NCBI GenBank assembly: GCA_000499405.2
Contig: HG738139.1
Span: 4,798,616 to 4,862,615 of the forward strand
Direction: 5' to 3'
Origin: Onchocerca volvulus
Lineage: Eukaryota > Nematoda > Chromadorea > Rhabditida > Onchocercidae
Length of the DNA stretch: 64,000 nt
The notes under the pieces were generated by a model. The model saw nothing but the letters and a program-made list of their open reading frames with translations, was not told where the DNA came from and made no database searches. Shown one piece after another: positions 26,201 to 39,168 of the stretch. Position 1 is the first letter of the stretch, and every line of letters begins with the position of its first letter. The position numbers were made by a program, and so were the translations under genes.

Positions 26201-29200
26201 ATAACTGTTTCCAGCGATCTTTGTTATAATCAGGAACTTTTACATTCAAAGATATGTCGAAACCGTCTTTAAATTGTCTGTAATACTTTTGAAGAGCAGA
26301 ACTTTTCTTGAAATTAGATCCTTTCTTTAATTTTTTAGATGTTATTTAAGATACTTCTAAATCATTATGATTTTTGTTTTTTCTGTGGGGCTCTCTGTTT
26401 ATAGAAGATTTTTGAAAAATTATCTATTATGATATGCTGGAAATAATTTCCAACTTCAAGCAATTTTTTGAACTTCTAATTTCTTTTCCGGAGAGGAAAT
26501 ATACTCTCCTTTGTTATAGAATTAAAAAACTGCTCGAAAAACTATATCTACCTGTAACCGTATGAAGCAGAAACAATAATTGAATTCGGATAATATGGAA
26601 GCGAACTGATGCCAACATTTAGCAGGACATGATTCCGACCACTATTCCAGTATTTCAAATATTCCACATCATTACTGTTATCTACGAATGCTAATAAAAT
26701 ACATGCATCATTCGGTCGATTGATTACCATACGAAATTGACTGAAAAGAAATTAAAAATTGATTCAGTTGCAAATATTACCAGTATTGTCTTGTTATTAA
26801 AATGCGCTAGTGCGGCGCCTCGTTGTTGATAGTGATTATCATATCCCGAAAAAGACTAACGATACCAGTCAGCAAATTAGATTGATTTAGTTCCCGAACT
26901 TAGTCGTTGTTGAGTGAAACACAACACTTACTTTGTTCATTTTTTAAATTTTCAGGGAGATTCATTTATAACATAAATGAATTTCCCGAAAGCTTCAAAA
27001 ATTTAGCAGAAATTATATTATTACATTAAAATTATTTCCGATTTCGACTACACATTTTTTTTTTCTTTACTAACAATAGATTAATTTATCTTAGTTTCAA
27101 TACGTTTCTATTTTTGAAAAAAAAAAAAAAAAGAAAAAAAAACGTCTAATTCATGACAAAATAACCCCACCTGAATAAATTGTAATAACTCACAGCGTGT
27201 TCCGATGCATTTTTCCCAGGTTTGTAAACATAAATACCAAAATTTCCAGCTATTGAACATTTGCTTAAAAGTACTTTTTTGGATTCGAAAACAAAAAATG
27301 TGAAGAAAGAGATATTACAGCTTAGAAGAAAAAAAATTATAGAAATGTCCAATTAGCATCAATAGCATGATCTGAAACTTTAACATTTTCAAGTTTCAAA
27401 AAAGTCAATAATTCTGAAAACCTGAAAAAATTTTATGATGGCTGGAATATAGTGAATCCAATATAATCACGAAACCTCTAAGTGTTTACATGAACTACAT
27501 TTGACACAGTAAAAATTATAAAATACATGTCGGCAAAACGTTATGGAAAAAAGAGAAACGAAAGTTAGAGATTTGAAAAATGATAAAGCTATAAATTTAA
27601 ACAAAAAGAAAATTAAGTGAATAAAATCAACTACCATAATCCATATTTAATCAAAAAGGCGAAAAATGAGAAAAATTGGAAAGCAGACAACCTGAAATCG
27701 AAGACTGTCTCAAAAGAAGCTAAGCTCGAATTCGTGACTAGCTCGTGATTGCTCTTGTTCTTATTTCCAATACTGGGCATAACAGGATCCATAGGAAGAT
27801 ATAGAGGAACACGATTTTTAGCAAGCAATTCTCGACGATATAATTCCATATCTTCGATATCCAGCAACAAAATCTTCAATTCATTTTCTGCAAATAAACA
27901 CATTAACAACATGCAAGTGAAACAGAATCCGGAACTAAACCCAGAATTCTTTACTGAATGGGTAATCTATCGAATTTATATTGCTCAGACAAACCACTAG
28001 AATTATCAGGTCTCGTTATTTCGTGAGCAAATCGCAGAATATCAGTCGAAATATATATGACATAAAGTTATACTATCACAAAACAAAGATCAACTTCCGT
28101 TCATTTTTGAGATTTCTTTAAAAAAAAGAAAACAACTCGGGATATTACATACTTGCATCAGCTATTTGTTTGGTAATTATTTCATGTTCCAAATTAACAT
28201 TTTCAAGTTGGCGAGCAGCTTCAAGCAAATCTCGTCTTACTGATGCCAAAATTCGTTTGGTTTCTTGTAAGTTTGAATCCATCCGTGGATTAGTCCATGG
28301 ATGTTTCTCCCAACTTCTTCCTCTTCTTGAACAGGTGAAATTAAGTCATTTAGGAAAAATTAAAAATAACTAGTCTGAATATTTCAGACAGCAATAGCAA
28401 AAACTGAGGCAACAATTACCAAAACAACTGATATATTTCCGGTAAGATGGTGTATGTAATATGTGTCATCTGTACGGAATTTGATTTTCATGATAATAGA
28501 AGCTTTTTTTGCTACGTTAATAATTTTATTAATTTTGCTAAGAATAACCCCACTAATAATTTAATTTCAGGGGATTATTTTATTTAAAGAATTCGGCATT
28601 GTTGAATCAATCAATTTAGTAGATAAATTTGAATTAATAATTACTAATAAGCATCTCAAAAACACGAACGTTATTTTTGCCGCTCATCCATCATATTCAA
28701 ATCAACAAATTTTTAAAAAACTTTAACTTCGCTATCCATTTATTTTACTGAACTTACTCTATGCAATATATTCAAAATGATAAGTAAAAGATTCGAATTT
28801 CATCAAATTGAAATTTTGGACAGGAGTAAGAAAAAATAGAAAAAGTTAAATTTGAATTTTCAATTAAAATTCAACTTAAGAAACAATATCCATAATATTC
28901 TCCTAACATTATGATCATATGCCAAATTGATTGTTCTAAACAATATTTATTTCCTCCTTTCCAATTTTTAATTAAAGTTGAAAAAAGAAAATCATATTAC
29001 AACAAACCGGAATGTGATCGATCCATGAGGAGGCGGTTGTGGAAGAAGTTCATTGAAGAGAAAACTGGGCAAAACGAAGGCGATGGATATCAGGCATAGA
29101 AAGATAAGAAAACATGCGGGTAGTACGGTAGAGAAGGTTCTAAATAATCGGAAAAAAGATGCATTGCCGAGAAATTCTGTCGACAAGGATGATGAATCCA

Positions 29201-29261
29201 GTTGATGCCTGATCCCGTCAATCCTGCTACCTGATCCGGTCAATCGCTCTAATATCCTCAT
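20232..29261 (-). CDS. rib-2: Exostosin-like heparan sulfate glycosyltransferase (EXTL3 / RIB-2 type)
   Basis: Golgi type II enzyme that starts and extends heparan sulfate chains (EXTL3 in mammals, RIB-2 in C. elegans). Exons, 5' to 3' on the minus strand: 29261-29008, 28325-28153, 27887-27692, 27263-27171, 26740-26552, 26277-26175, 25886-25742, 25329-25027, 24807-24655, 24355-24294, 24053-23855, 23424-23345, 22499-22374, 21941-21868, 21501-21363, 21071-20920, 20418-20232; 875 residues. Cytosolic tail 1-45, membrane anchor about 46-69, coiled stem, then exostosin domain from [12 protein letters not shown] (about 210) with [21 protein letters not shown] and [13 protein letters not shown]. The GT64 domain begins near [11 protein letters not shown], with the DDD metal/UDP-sugar motif at 702-704, [24 protein letters not shown] and [17 protein letters not shown]. 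It ends with a Cys-rich tail to KCFKYV. The ATG directly abuts a CATTCAG acceptor. All phases agree. Confidence 0.93.
22820..23260 (-). repeat. GC-richer island inside a RIB-2-like intron; possible 5S-derived element
   Basis: About 440 bp with clearly higher G+C than the flanking intron (22500-23344). Read on the minus strand, it contains GGCGAAGTTAAGCAGC, like the box A region of 5S rRNA. About 50 bases further on, AAGTCTTAATGGGTGGTGGGAA resembles the box C region. The rest does not align with a 5S gene by eye, so this is not an intact 5S rRNA. A 5S-derived SINE or other repeat is possible; the family is unknown. Confidence 0.35.
24533..24604 (+). repeat. Two-copy 36-bp tandem repeat in an intron
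   Basis: Units 24533-24568 and 24569-24604 share AAAGAAGCTTACCGnCAGG and an A-rich second half, with about five differences. They lie in the intron between two exostosin-domain exons. Confidence 0.8.
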
Positions 29262-31674
29262 CTGAATGACATTTCCGAATCATAATTATCCCGGAGTTCG
29301 GACCATCCCACCCTATGTGCAACGATAATGTCTCTTCATCTTTCCCCCCGCTCCCCCCGCTTTCCTTCCTTCCGTATTCATCCTTTAATATTATACTAAG
29401 ATTTCAAAACCATTTCTTCAAATCATTTTCTCTTTATTTTTTATAAAAAATTATTTCAAGGAATGAAATGCTGTTAAATCTTCTCTAATATAAATACTGC
29501 CATCGACTGGTCAAATTTTTGTTTTTTTGTCAAATTTTGTTTTTTAAATTGATTGCTGAACTTTTCTTCCGTCCAATTTTTGCAACTTTATCTATTTAGT
29601 GCCTTTTTATGGAATATTCAATGAATGAATATTGTATTATTGAAGTTCTTGATGAAGGTGACCAAGAAAAGAATGTTGATTATAGACGGATATGAAGGGA
29701 ACGATTCAGGATTGTTGACAATCCAGGATTCTTTCCAGAGGCACAGATGTAGTAATGGAAAGGAGAGAAAAGAAAGGATTATTTTTTTTTTTTTTTTCAA
29801 AGAAAGGATTATTTTTTTTTTTTCAAAGTTGCTTGAGAGCAAATAGATTGTAAAATGCAAGTATTGATTTTAATTAGATTATTATTAAAATAAGATAGAA
29901 TTGGAAAAAGGAATGTGTAAATAACACATTGATATCTGTTTACTTTTGAGATAAGTAATCAGTCTTTGAAAGATGATCGTTTTATCAGTTCAGTCCTGCT
30001 GTTGTTTCTTGAATTCTATGATACACTATGCTTTATGTCTGTCAAAATTTATTTTTCTCTATTTTAATTGTGTATATATTGGCATTCTATTACCTATATT
30101 TTAATCGGAAATAAAATTAAAAATTTGAATTGATAATATTGATTCACTCAAAGTTGTAAAAAAATAGCATATAGTCTAAAAAATGGCTGGGACAGAATGA
30201 CACAGCAAAATTGTCTTTGCAGATGTTATACCGTACTTTTAAGCATTAATTTTATTTTTTGCATTTTTCAAGTCATCACCTTCAACTGTTTTATTTCACA
30301 TGGCAACACATCAAGGGAGAGATGTTATTTATTACAAACTTATACATATCAAATGGATATGTAAATAGAAATGGAAAGATGGATAATTCAGTTAATTAGG
30401 ATATGTGGAGAAAAATTCATTTCTGGAGCAAGCTAATTTATAACACAAAAACAAATTATTTTTTACATTCTGAAAACTTCATTAAAATTAACTATCAATA
30501 ACAGTAATATTATTTACTAGTTATTTTAAAAATAATTATACTTCAAAAAGTGAAATTTGCTTTAAAAATAACTTCGTCAATGATGGTAAATAAATTTTGA
30601 AAAGTAATCAAATATTCTAAACACTTCAAGATAAATATCATTGACATTTTTGCTAATTATAGAAACTATAATTAATTATGTAACATGACGGAAAATTTTA
30701 CACGACAATGCATATCATTGCATGCTACAATATTTCATTTATTTGAATTTCGCCATAAACATTAATTATAATAGTTTAAATACATATCTCGCTAATGTTT
30801 AATTAAAAATGTTAATTACATATCTCGATTACCCATAAAACTGATTTCATTTCTTTTATCATTTCATTCATATATTATCTCTTCTGAACAAATCAAAAAA
30901 ATTTATTAAAATATTTTTCACTCATTTTGTATATCGTACTAAATTATACTTTATCTTCTAAAGCTTGCATGTCATCTATTAGATAATAGCATTTATCTAT
31001 GATTATCTGTCATCAAGAGATAATTAATTCCCAATATTAACGATAAATTTTCCACGTTGATTTCTCAAACTGTGCAATGAATCGTTGTCCTTTTTGTCCC
31101 ATCTTCTCCATTCACAACAATTCACTATTCTTAGATACTTTCAATGTTCATCGAATGGATAATATTCTCTGATTCATAAATGGCTATGTATATTATTTTG
31201 CAATAGATAGATCATATTTGCATGAACTAAGAAATATTTGTTTTTCTGCATATATTCATGCATATGTGTATATATGGGTGTGTGGGCGGATAGGTATAGG
31301 TAAGTGTATTTATAAATATCTATAGGGTTGAAGAAAACTAAATAATGCTAAATGCACTTTATTAAAACCAATTTAGGCTTAGCTCTAATAGGAAGACATC
31401 AAAGTAGTCTATTTAGCCTGAATTGACAACGCTACAACTGTCGGTAAAGTGCGTATCCAAGGAATTCGATCGAATCGATGGGCGAATGCGACAGCAAAAT
31501 CCCGAATTCCTGAATGTCCCCATCATCGCTTTGTTCATGCCTCACCGTTTCATCCGTACTCAGCCTATCGACTTTCATTTCCCTTCTTTCCTTTCCATCT
31601 TTCCGCTTTCTACTTTATTTGCAACAACTTATTCCATTTTTTACAAATAGCATCTATAAATATTTATACCCATA

Positions 31675-31762
31675 CATATGCACACACACACACAACACAC
31701 ATACACATACACACACACACACATACATACATACATACAGACATATAAACATACATACATAA
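31675..31762 (+). repeat. CA / ATAC microsatellite
   Basis: Alternating CACACA and ACATAC tracts over about 85 bp. Confidence 0.9.
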
Positions 31763-32908
31763 ATCCACATACACAAATATGAGGATACAACGACATATGC
31801 ATTCAGAAATGCATATTTTTTTTTTTTTTGGTCACTTAAGTATTATTACTTTATACGACTGATGAACCGCTCAACCGCTTCCTCTGTCTCGTTCGATAAT
31901 CAGTTTTTGTCTTCTCCTTATGTTACACCATATAATTTCGGAAATTCGACTTTTTAATTAAAATAAGAGAGTATTATGCCATCCTTTCCAATGAACGAAT
32001 CACATTTGGTAAACTAAAATGCTAACAAAGTTTCTTGATGCTATTGTTCCGTGCATTTCATGCTAAACACACAATTATATATTCGGCAAAGACTTTGATC
32101 AGAATTTAATTATTCAATCGTTCTTTTTCATGCTCATTCAAATTACCGATAGTTTTGAATACATCTATCTCTGATCAGTAATGCATACAGGAATATTATT
32201 CGTAATACCAATGTTGAAAATCCATTTGAAATATTCTCCTTGTGTGTGATATTTTTGGTATTTCAGAATTACATTGAGTATTTATTGTCAAGCAGAAGCA
32301 TTTTGTGACATTTTTCGCCGTCCCATTCATAAATCGTTCGTTCTTTCATCCGTACTGCTTTCTTTCTTTTAAGAGAAATGGATGATAGTGATGATAGCGT
32401 GATAGTTATGCTAAACTTGGACTCATCTTCATTTGTTGTCAGTATTGACTAAATTGTTAAGTTCATTTTATTCACATTATCGATGTTTTCCATCAACTAT
32501 CCAAACTATCCGAGCATTTTATTGAAGATAAAGAGCCTAAAGACTGATACTGTTTGACATTGAAGTAGAAAAGATTTAGGGGAGATTTTTAGGGCGTTGA
32601 AGAATTCTCAAAAAAAGATTTATTTTTTGTGTGATAAAGGCCTTGTTATAATGCAATTTATCAGCTCAACTACTTACAATACAATTTATCAGCGAATATC
32701 GAAAATATACAATAATTGGATGGGCTAACAATCTATGATATTTGATAAAAACTGGAATAAAAATAGAGGAATGCTGTCCATCGAAACTGTAAAAGAAGTG
32801 ACTGCTACATATGATCAACGAAAGCTCTTTTTTATATTGATCATCATTGATCTTGTAACAAGCAATGATTTACAACCTTTTTAAACAATGTATACAAGCT
32901 TCACATCA

Positions 32909-32984
32909 TTTCAAACAATTAACATGTTTTTACGAGGCTTTTGGGCTTTCAAACAATTAACATGTTTTTACGAGGCTTTTGGGC
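32909..32984 (+). repeat. Perfect 38-bp tandem duplication
   Basis: Units 32909-32946 and 32947-32984 are identical, each starting TTTCAAACAATTAACATG and ending GAGGCTTTTGGGC. The identity implies a recent duplication. It lies 13 bp from a TTAGGC array. Confidence 0.95.
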
Positions 32985-32997
32985 AATACACATGAGC

Positions 32998-33025
32998 TAG
33001 GCTTAGGCTTAGGCTTAGGCTTAGG
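32998..33025 (+). repeat. Interstitial telomere-type repeat (TTAGGC)n
   Basis: Three full TTAGGC units flanked by TAGGC and TTAGG. TTAGGC is the nematode telomere repeat, so this supports nematode origin. Flanks are ordinary AT-rich DNA, so it is not a chromosome end. Confidence 0.95.
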
Positions 33026-36000
33026 TACAAATTTCTACTATACACTATATTTGGATTATTTCGTCATATCTATGTTCCAAAAAATATTTCGGTTTTCCCG
33101 ACACTGTTGTCGCTTTCAGGATTGTGATACTCAAAGCTTTTTCTGATATACAGATAGACAGTAATAAAAGAGACAACCTGTATTAGATATCCAAATAGTT
33201 TTGTAGCCATCTATAATTTTATATCCATCTATTTTTGCTTCTCAAGAATAAATTGACCTATTTTGATCAGTCTAGCTCAATCATTCAATATAAAGACAGT
33301 GAATACAAAATTTCTTATCATTACTTCAGCATGTTTATGACTGTTTATTCTCACCAGATGTACGAATATGATCGGATAGTCACATTGGGAAATATTTCAC
33401 ATGCAACATATTAAATAGCATGCAAAAATGGAGCATGTTACAACTGAAATCAAATGTTGCAAAATATCATTACGAATTAATATTACTATTAATATTACTA
33501 GCCGCTCCTTGACAAATTCTGTATGAAAGAATAGCCTAATTATTGCGAAAAGAGGATAGTTCGTATAAAATTTTGTGCTAGAAAATCACTATTATTTTAT
33601 TTAATTTTTTGTTTTTGGTTTTTATAAATTATTTCAACTATGTTGATTAAGTGATAATATGTTTAAATTTGATATTTTCTATCTTAAAATGACTAATTTA
33701 ATTCCTTATTTTGAGTTATTTTTCATTTCGTCTTTCCAAGTATGAAACAGCTTATATCCTCTCATACCTTTTAGAAGCATTTTTCTAGGACTATGCAGAG
33801 CAGTTCACTTCTTAATAAATGATTTCATCATAATATCTGAAAAAAAAAAAATTAGACTTTGCATGCAGTAAAATTGCTTGCGTTTTATTGAATTTTATTA
33901 AATCCATTTGTTGAAACACGGTATTTTTAATTGAAAATGAAATTCATAAACTGCAATATTCAAATATTTGATTATTTGAACTGCTTGAATTATTCAATCC
34001 TTTTGAAAGGAAAAAATATTCTTTCTTTACGATGAATTCGATTTTATCCCAAAATCATCAAAAATAAATGTTTCACTCTTTCACAACATATCACTTGCTG
34101 AAAATATGTCAACAATTAAATTTTAATTTCATATCATTGTTTTTATGAGTTCTTTAAAATTTAATTTCCTGTGAAAGTTTCTGTTTACGTTTTTCACTTT
34201 TTATCGCTTGTTACTCATTCATCACGTTTCGATCAAAATTCTAAGCAATGAAAGAATGAAAGTATTTTGTCATCTTTGCAAGCAAAATTTGTTATTCCCC
34301 TTTTTCCTCTCTTTTTTTTTGTTTAATTTGATAATTTGGCTGTGTTTTCCCAAGAGCTAACATGAGCATCTTAGAGCATTTCAAATCCATTTTACGTTTT
34401 TCTTACACACTCCTGCTTCTTTCTTTTTCCTTCTTATGTTTCCGTGCCTTTTCTTTAATATTCGATACAATTGACATAGTTTATATCTTTGATTTTTTGT
34501 TTTTTAAAATCCTCCATCATGTTTCTATCTTTGATTAATCAGCAATCGTTTCTCGTTTCTATCAATCAGCAAGTATATATATCAAATGTATGGCCATAAG
34601 TTGAAATTCTCGATCTCTGCAAATACGCTGTCTCGACAATTTGATTGTTTTCTGTTTTACCAGATCTACCATTCTTCTCTCTAACTAGCAAAAAGTTTTC
34701 TGAGAACTTATCAATCTTCATCCATCTTCCAATTGTATCCCAAAATATCTCCCTATGTTACAATTGCAGTTTCAAGTCAACAACTAAATGGTAAACAACC
34801 ATCCAAACTGTTGATAATATCCACTGATTCCAAAGTGATGTCACCTTATAAATTCTGATAATATTCATTCCAAAAGATATTACTTTATCAATTTTGATAA
34901 TAAAAAATAAGCGTTATTATGATCTCTGCAGATGCTACCTTATGAAAATTATTATCTCGCCAATAGAAGTTAAAATTTTACTATTGTCATAATATCTTAT
35001 TAATTGTTAATGTCCATTTATGCTATTTATTCCCAAACTTTTCGAGTTTTTCAATGGATTTTGTATAATATTATTTAGAATTCAGTTGCTTCAATTGTGA
35101 TATGCAATTTCAGTTTTTTAAAATTAAAAAATTTATGATGCTATTTCAGAAATTTTTGATCTGTCATTTCCAAATCCCACAGGAAGCATTAGATGTCATG
35201 TTTCATTATATTGTTTTCTATTGATTATAGAACTTTTTATTTCCACTTAGTGACAAGAATTTTTCATTTCCGAATTGTAGATTCAAATAGAAGAAAATAA
35301 GTATGTAATTGCAGTAGCTGTTTTCTTTGATGGATTATGTCTGTTGCTCTAATCATTAAGTTTAAATCCATGGAAATGCTTTATCGCAATATCTATGGGT
35401 TTCCTTTGAAAATGCGAAAAATTCTTTGACAAATGCTTCATAGAAGCAATAAGCTTTCAATCAAATCCTTCATTTCATCTATTTGCTCACATTTTACCTT
35501 TCTACATATATTCCGGGTCATTTTATTCTCGGTCATTATAAATGACGCTATTGCAACGGGCAAAATCTGGTATGACGCCGAATGAATTACATCATATTTC
35601 TAAAATTAAAAACAGCTGTAAAATAATGATAACTTATTCGAATATGTGTCGACATTTCAATTTGCCCTGCATCACTAATTTTTAGTTATTTTTATAGAAT
35701 TTTTCACGTCATTTGACAATTCTTCATTATTTACATACAATTTTCTTATGCATCAAAAATATGATATATCATTTTTTGTGTGTCAAATAAGAAATATGCG
35801 GTATATAGTTTCGTATTGCAAGTAGTATCTTAAAATAGCATTTTACTATTTTTATTTATCAGGTGTGAAATTGCATGTAATTTGATCTTTTCACATTCTT
35901 TGACTAATTTTCATATACAAACGTGAAATCTCTTCAAAAAAAAAAGAAAAAAAAAAAAAAAACATTCAAGTGTGGAAACACTGATGTGTTGAAGAAAATG

Positions 36001-36265
36001 AAATGAAAATTTCGTGCGTAAAATTCCGCTTTATTTTCTTTGGCACATAAATGTCTTTATGCTTTAATGTTTACTCATAATTTCATTTTTGAAGTAGTAA
36101 AAATGTTGTTTGGATAGTTGTGGAGATAGCAATGAATCGAATGTTGTTTCATTTAGGTATAATATAATCAGACGGAATTTCAGCTGAATTATCTGATTCG
36201 GACCTGCAAATATATTATTCATTTTACATCTCAGAAATTTAAGCATATGGGTAAAGCTTGTTTTC

Positions 36266-36410
36266 CACACTGTGGTAAGGCTTTTATTATAATTGGAATG
36301 CTCATTTTACCACAAGTGAATTGAAAAACTTTAATTATGATGGTCCACAGTGATAAGACCTAAGCCTAAGCCTGAATCCACGGTGACAAGGCGTTTATCA
36401 TAATTGAAAT
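36266..36410 (+). repeat. Degenerate repeat group containing TAAGCC units
   Basis: Three related segments start near 36267, 36352 and 36379. Each has CCACnnTGnnAAGnC; the outer two continue with TTTATnATAATTGnAA. The middle one runs into two TAAGCC units (telomere repeat, reverse strand) at 36361-36372. Confidence 0.55.
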
Positions 36411-39133
36411 TTTTTCTCTTCTCTTTTCCTTCAAATAATCACTCGTTGATTTTAAAATTTAGTATTTCCATGAACTATTGAAGTACTGGAATTTTTATCA
36501 AACAAGAAAACAAGTTGGTATATTATAAATGATTCTTCACATTTTATATTAATTGAATTCGTTCATTTAGATAACCGATTTCCCAACGATCAGATAAGTT
36601 GAGGCTCATAGGCCAAGTTGTTGGAATAATTAGAAAAAGGCTTAGATATGGACATAAGTCATTTCCAGTCATTAGCATGCCTATATTGATAATATATAAA
36701 ATAAATTCATACGCTAATTTTTCGATTTTCTTCTCAAAATAAATTAATTCTGCATGAGTTATTTGCACAGATGATGATCAAACATCTCTTAAAGCATATC
36801 TTTAACCGTCTGTTTGTAGTTTATTTTTACGAAAATAAAAAAAAAAAAAAGCAACTATTTAAGTTTGACAGACATCATAAATTAGCATAATCTCATGAAT
36901 AAGTATGTATTTATTACTAAATAATATTTGGGAAGAGAAAAACGATTATATATTAAAATTTGAAATATTCTCTTTTAACGAAATATTTTGTCGTAAAAGT
37001 ATTGTATTATTAACTTCAATTATTATTAATAAGAGTAATTTATCAGAAAGATTATCTTAATCTGCTGACATTTACGTTGCTAAGTGAATATTTCAATCAG
37101 AAAATTTTATTGAAACTAATCTGAGCAGTCAGTCTTTAGTTCTGAATTAAGAAATCAATTGGCACTTTTTAATTTTAAAAATATTGAAACGACAAACAGG
37201 AAAGAAATGGAAACTCATACATAGACTAAGAATATTAATAATGACATATATCGTTGGCAGTTATCGTTTGTTTCGAAATCCCAAAGTATTCAAAATTGAA
37301 AACTGAGCAATAGAGCCATAAAGTTAGTAAAGCGCAATTTACTTTATCTCTTGTCATTAATTACATTGCTATAAAAAATTCGAAACTTTCTGATATGCAT
37401 CGTTTAGCTATTTCTATCATTTTGCTAGAAAATTGAATTTATTCCAAGCGATGAGGATTTTTTCGGGGAGAAATTATTCATACTAATCATGCAATTTGTG
37501 ATCGAAAGTTTTTTGATCAATTTTTTACCATATCTATCAAGTTCCTTCTTTTGAGGTCAGCTTCAGTTCGTCAGTCTTTAATTTCAGAATTATATCATCA
37601 TATCAGTTGTAATTATTCAAGTTTAAATTAGTCAACTGCTATCCTTTTACTAAAAATGATGTCTAAAGTAGAAATACTTTGAGAATAAAAATAATCAGCT
37701 CAGTTATAATGTTTTGTATTCATCTGAGAATTCAACAGCATCATCATTTAAGCTACAAAATATGAATAGTATCAGAAATTATCTTATCAATCCGATCTAA
37801 ATACCTAACCGAAAATTTATATACTGATATACTAATCTGTGCTGAAGTACGGCTGAGTTTTATTTTTTAAAATAGTTTACACCATTGATAATCCAGTTGT
37901 CGGATCGATCAAATAAAAATATTTTCGTCTGTAAACTTCCTCAAAGATCCCTCTGCGAATAAAAAGTTACGAATGTAAAATATAAAATCGTTAGTTTTTT
38001 CTTCTTTTTTTTTTTTTGTTTTTTGTTTTTTTTGTTTTTTCAAAGATCTCTATACGAATATAAAGTTATACAGAAGTATTGGAGATAATATTTTACTGAA
38101 ACATATAAACTACTTCAGTAAATGATAAGCGAGAAAAACGAAACAAAACGATAAAGTCGTAGAAATATATCAAAATTTTGGATAACTTTGGTAGTAATAA
38201 CTATTTTTCCTCATTTCATATGCAATCTTTTTCTTACTTCATATGCTATCAATCAGTTTCAGTCCGAAAAAGGAAGCGAAATCGATAGTTACAACTTTGT
38301 ACGAATTTATTGTGTGGATATAATTTTATATTTCAGATATAATTAATTATTCCTAATGAAATCACAAATTATCCTGAAAAATTCTACAATTTCTCTCATT
38401 TGAATATTGAATAATTAATGATTTGTTTGTCCGGAAGTTATTCTCTTCTTTTTTTTTTCTCTCTCATAAATATTCATGAATTTAAGAAATTCTGCTTGAA
38501 ATTGCATGTTTTTGCTGTTAACAAAGAGAGAGAGAGAAAAAAAAAAACGAGAGAAGGAGAAGAGAAAAAGGAGGATTAAGTTGGAATATCTGAAAACTAA
38601 AAGTCATTCTGTTTTCTCACATTTTTATTTACCTCAGATGGGAGGATTTTGCAATTTTATGAAAGATCGAATTGTGGCTGATTATTTCATATTGTTGTTC
38701 AGTTGCTTATTTTCGTCAATTTTAGAATTAATTCATAGATTTTTGTCTAATTTTATAAGATTTATCAGTGTGATTTTTTGATTGAAATGATAATTGTAAC
38801 ATTAAATTAATACAATATTAGCATAAGTGTCTTAATTTTTCCTAAAGTTAAATTTAAATATATGAGCTAATTAATTAATCAATTAAATGAACAATGCAGT
38901 TCACTGATTCGCTCCATTGAATCAATTGAATTCATTCATTTATTTTGTTTTTCGATGATTTGAACTTTTGATTTTCAATCAGTTTATATTATTTCTTTCG
39001 ATATTGCCGCAAATGCATCTCGCCACTTTTACACTACTGTCATTAGCATTTGGGATTAAATTTCAGCTGGATTTTAATGAGGATTTATTCAATTTTTTTT
39101 CTGAAAAGAAAAATTACGTTTTCAGAAATGAAA

Positions 39134-39168
39134 ATTCACGACAATAAATTTTATTTATTGTCGTGAAT
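39134..39168. repeat. Perfect 16-bp inverted repeat (hairpin)
   Basis: Arms 39134-39149 (ATTCACGACAATAAAT) and 39153-39168 are exact reverse complements separated by TTT. It is far from recognised genes. Function unknown. Confidence 0.9.

Noticed and set aside
28384..28491. Minus-strand ORF with a Met and a hydrophobic segment ([16 protein letters not shown]) just upstream of the RIB-2-like stem exon.
   Set aside because: It looked like the membrane anchor, but no splice from it keeps frame with the next exon. The exon at 29261-29008 has an anchor and joins in the correct phase.
31423..31762. Overlapping ORFs in a GC-richer patch.
   Set aside because: Three frames are open over the same bases and two run into the CA/ATAC microsatellite. 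No domain recognised.
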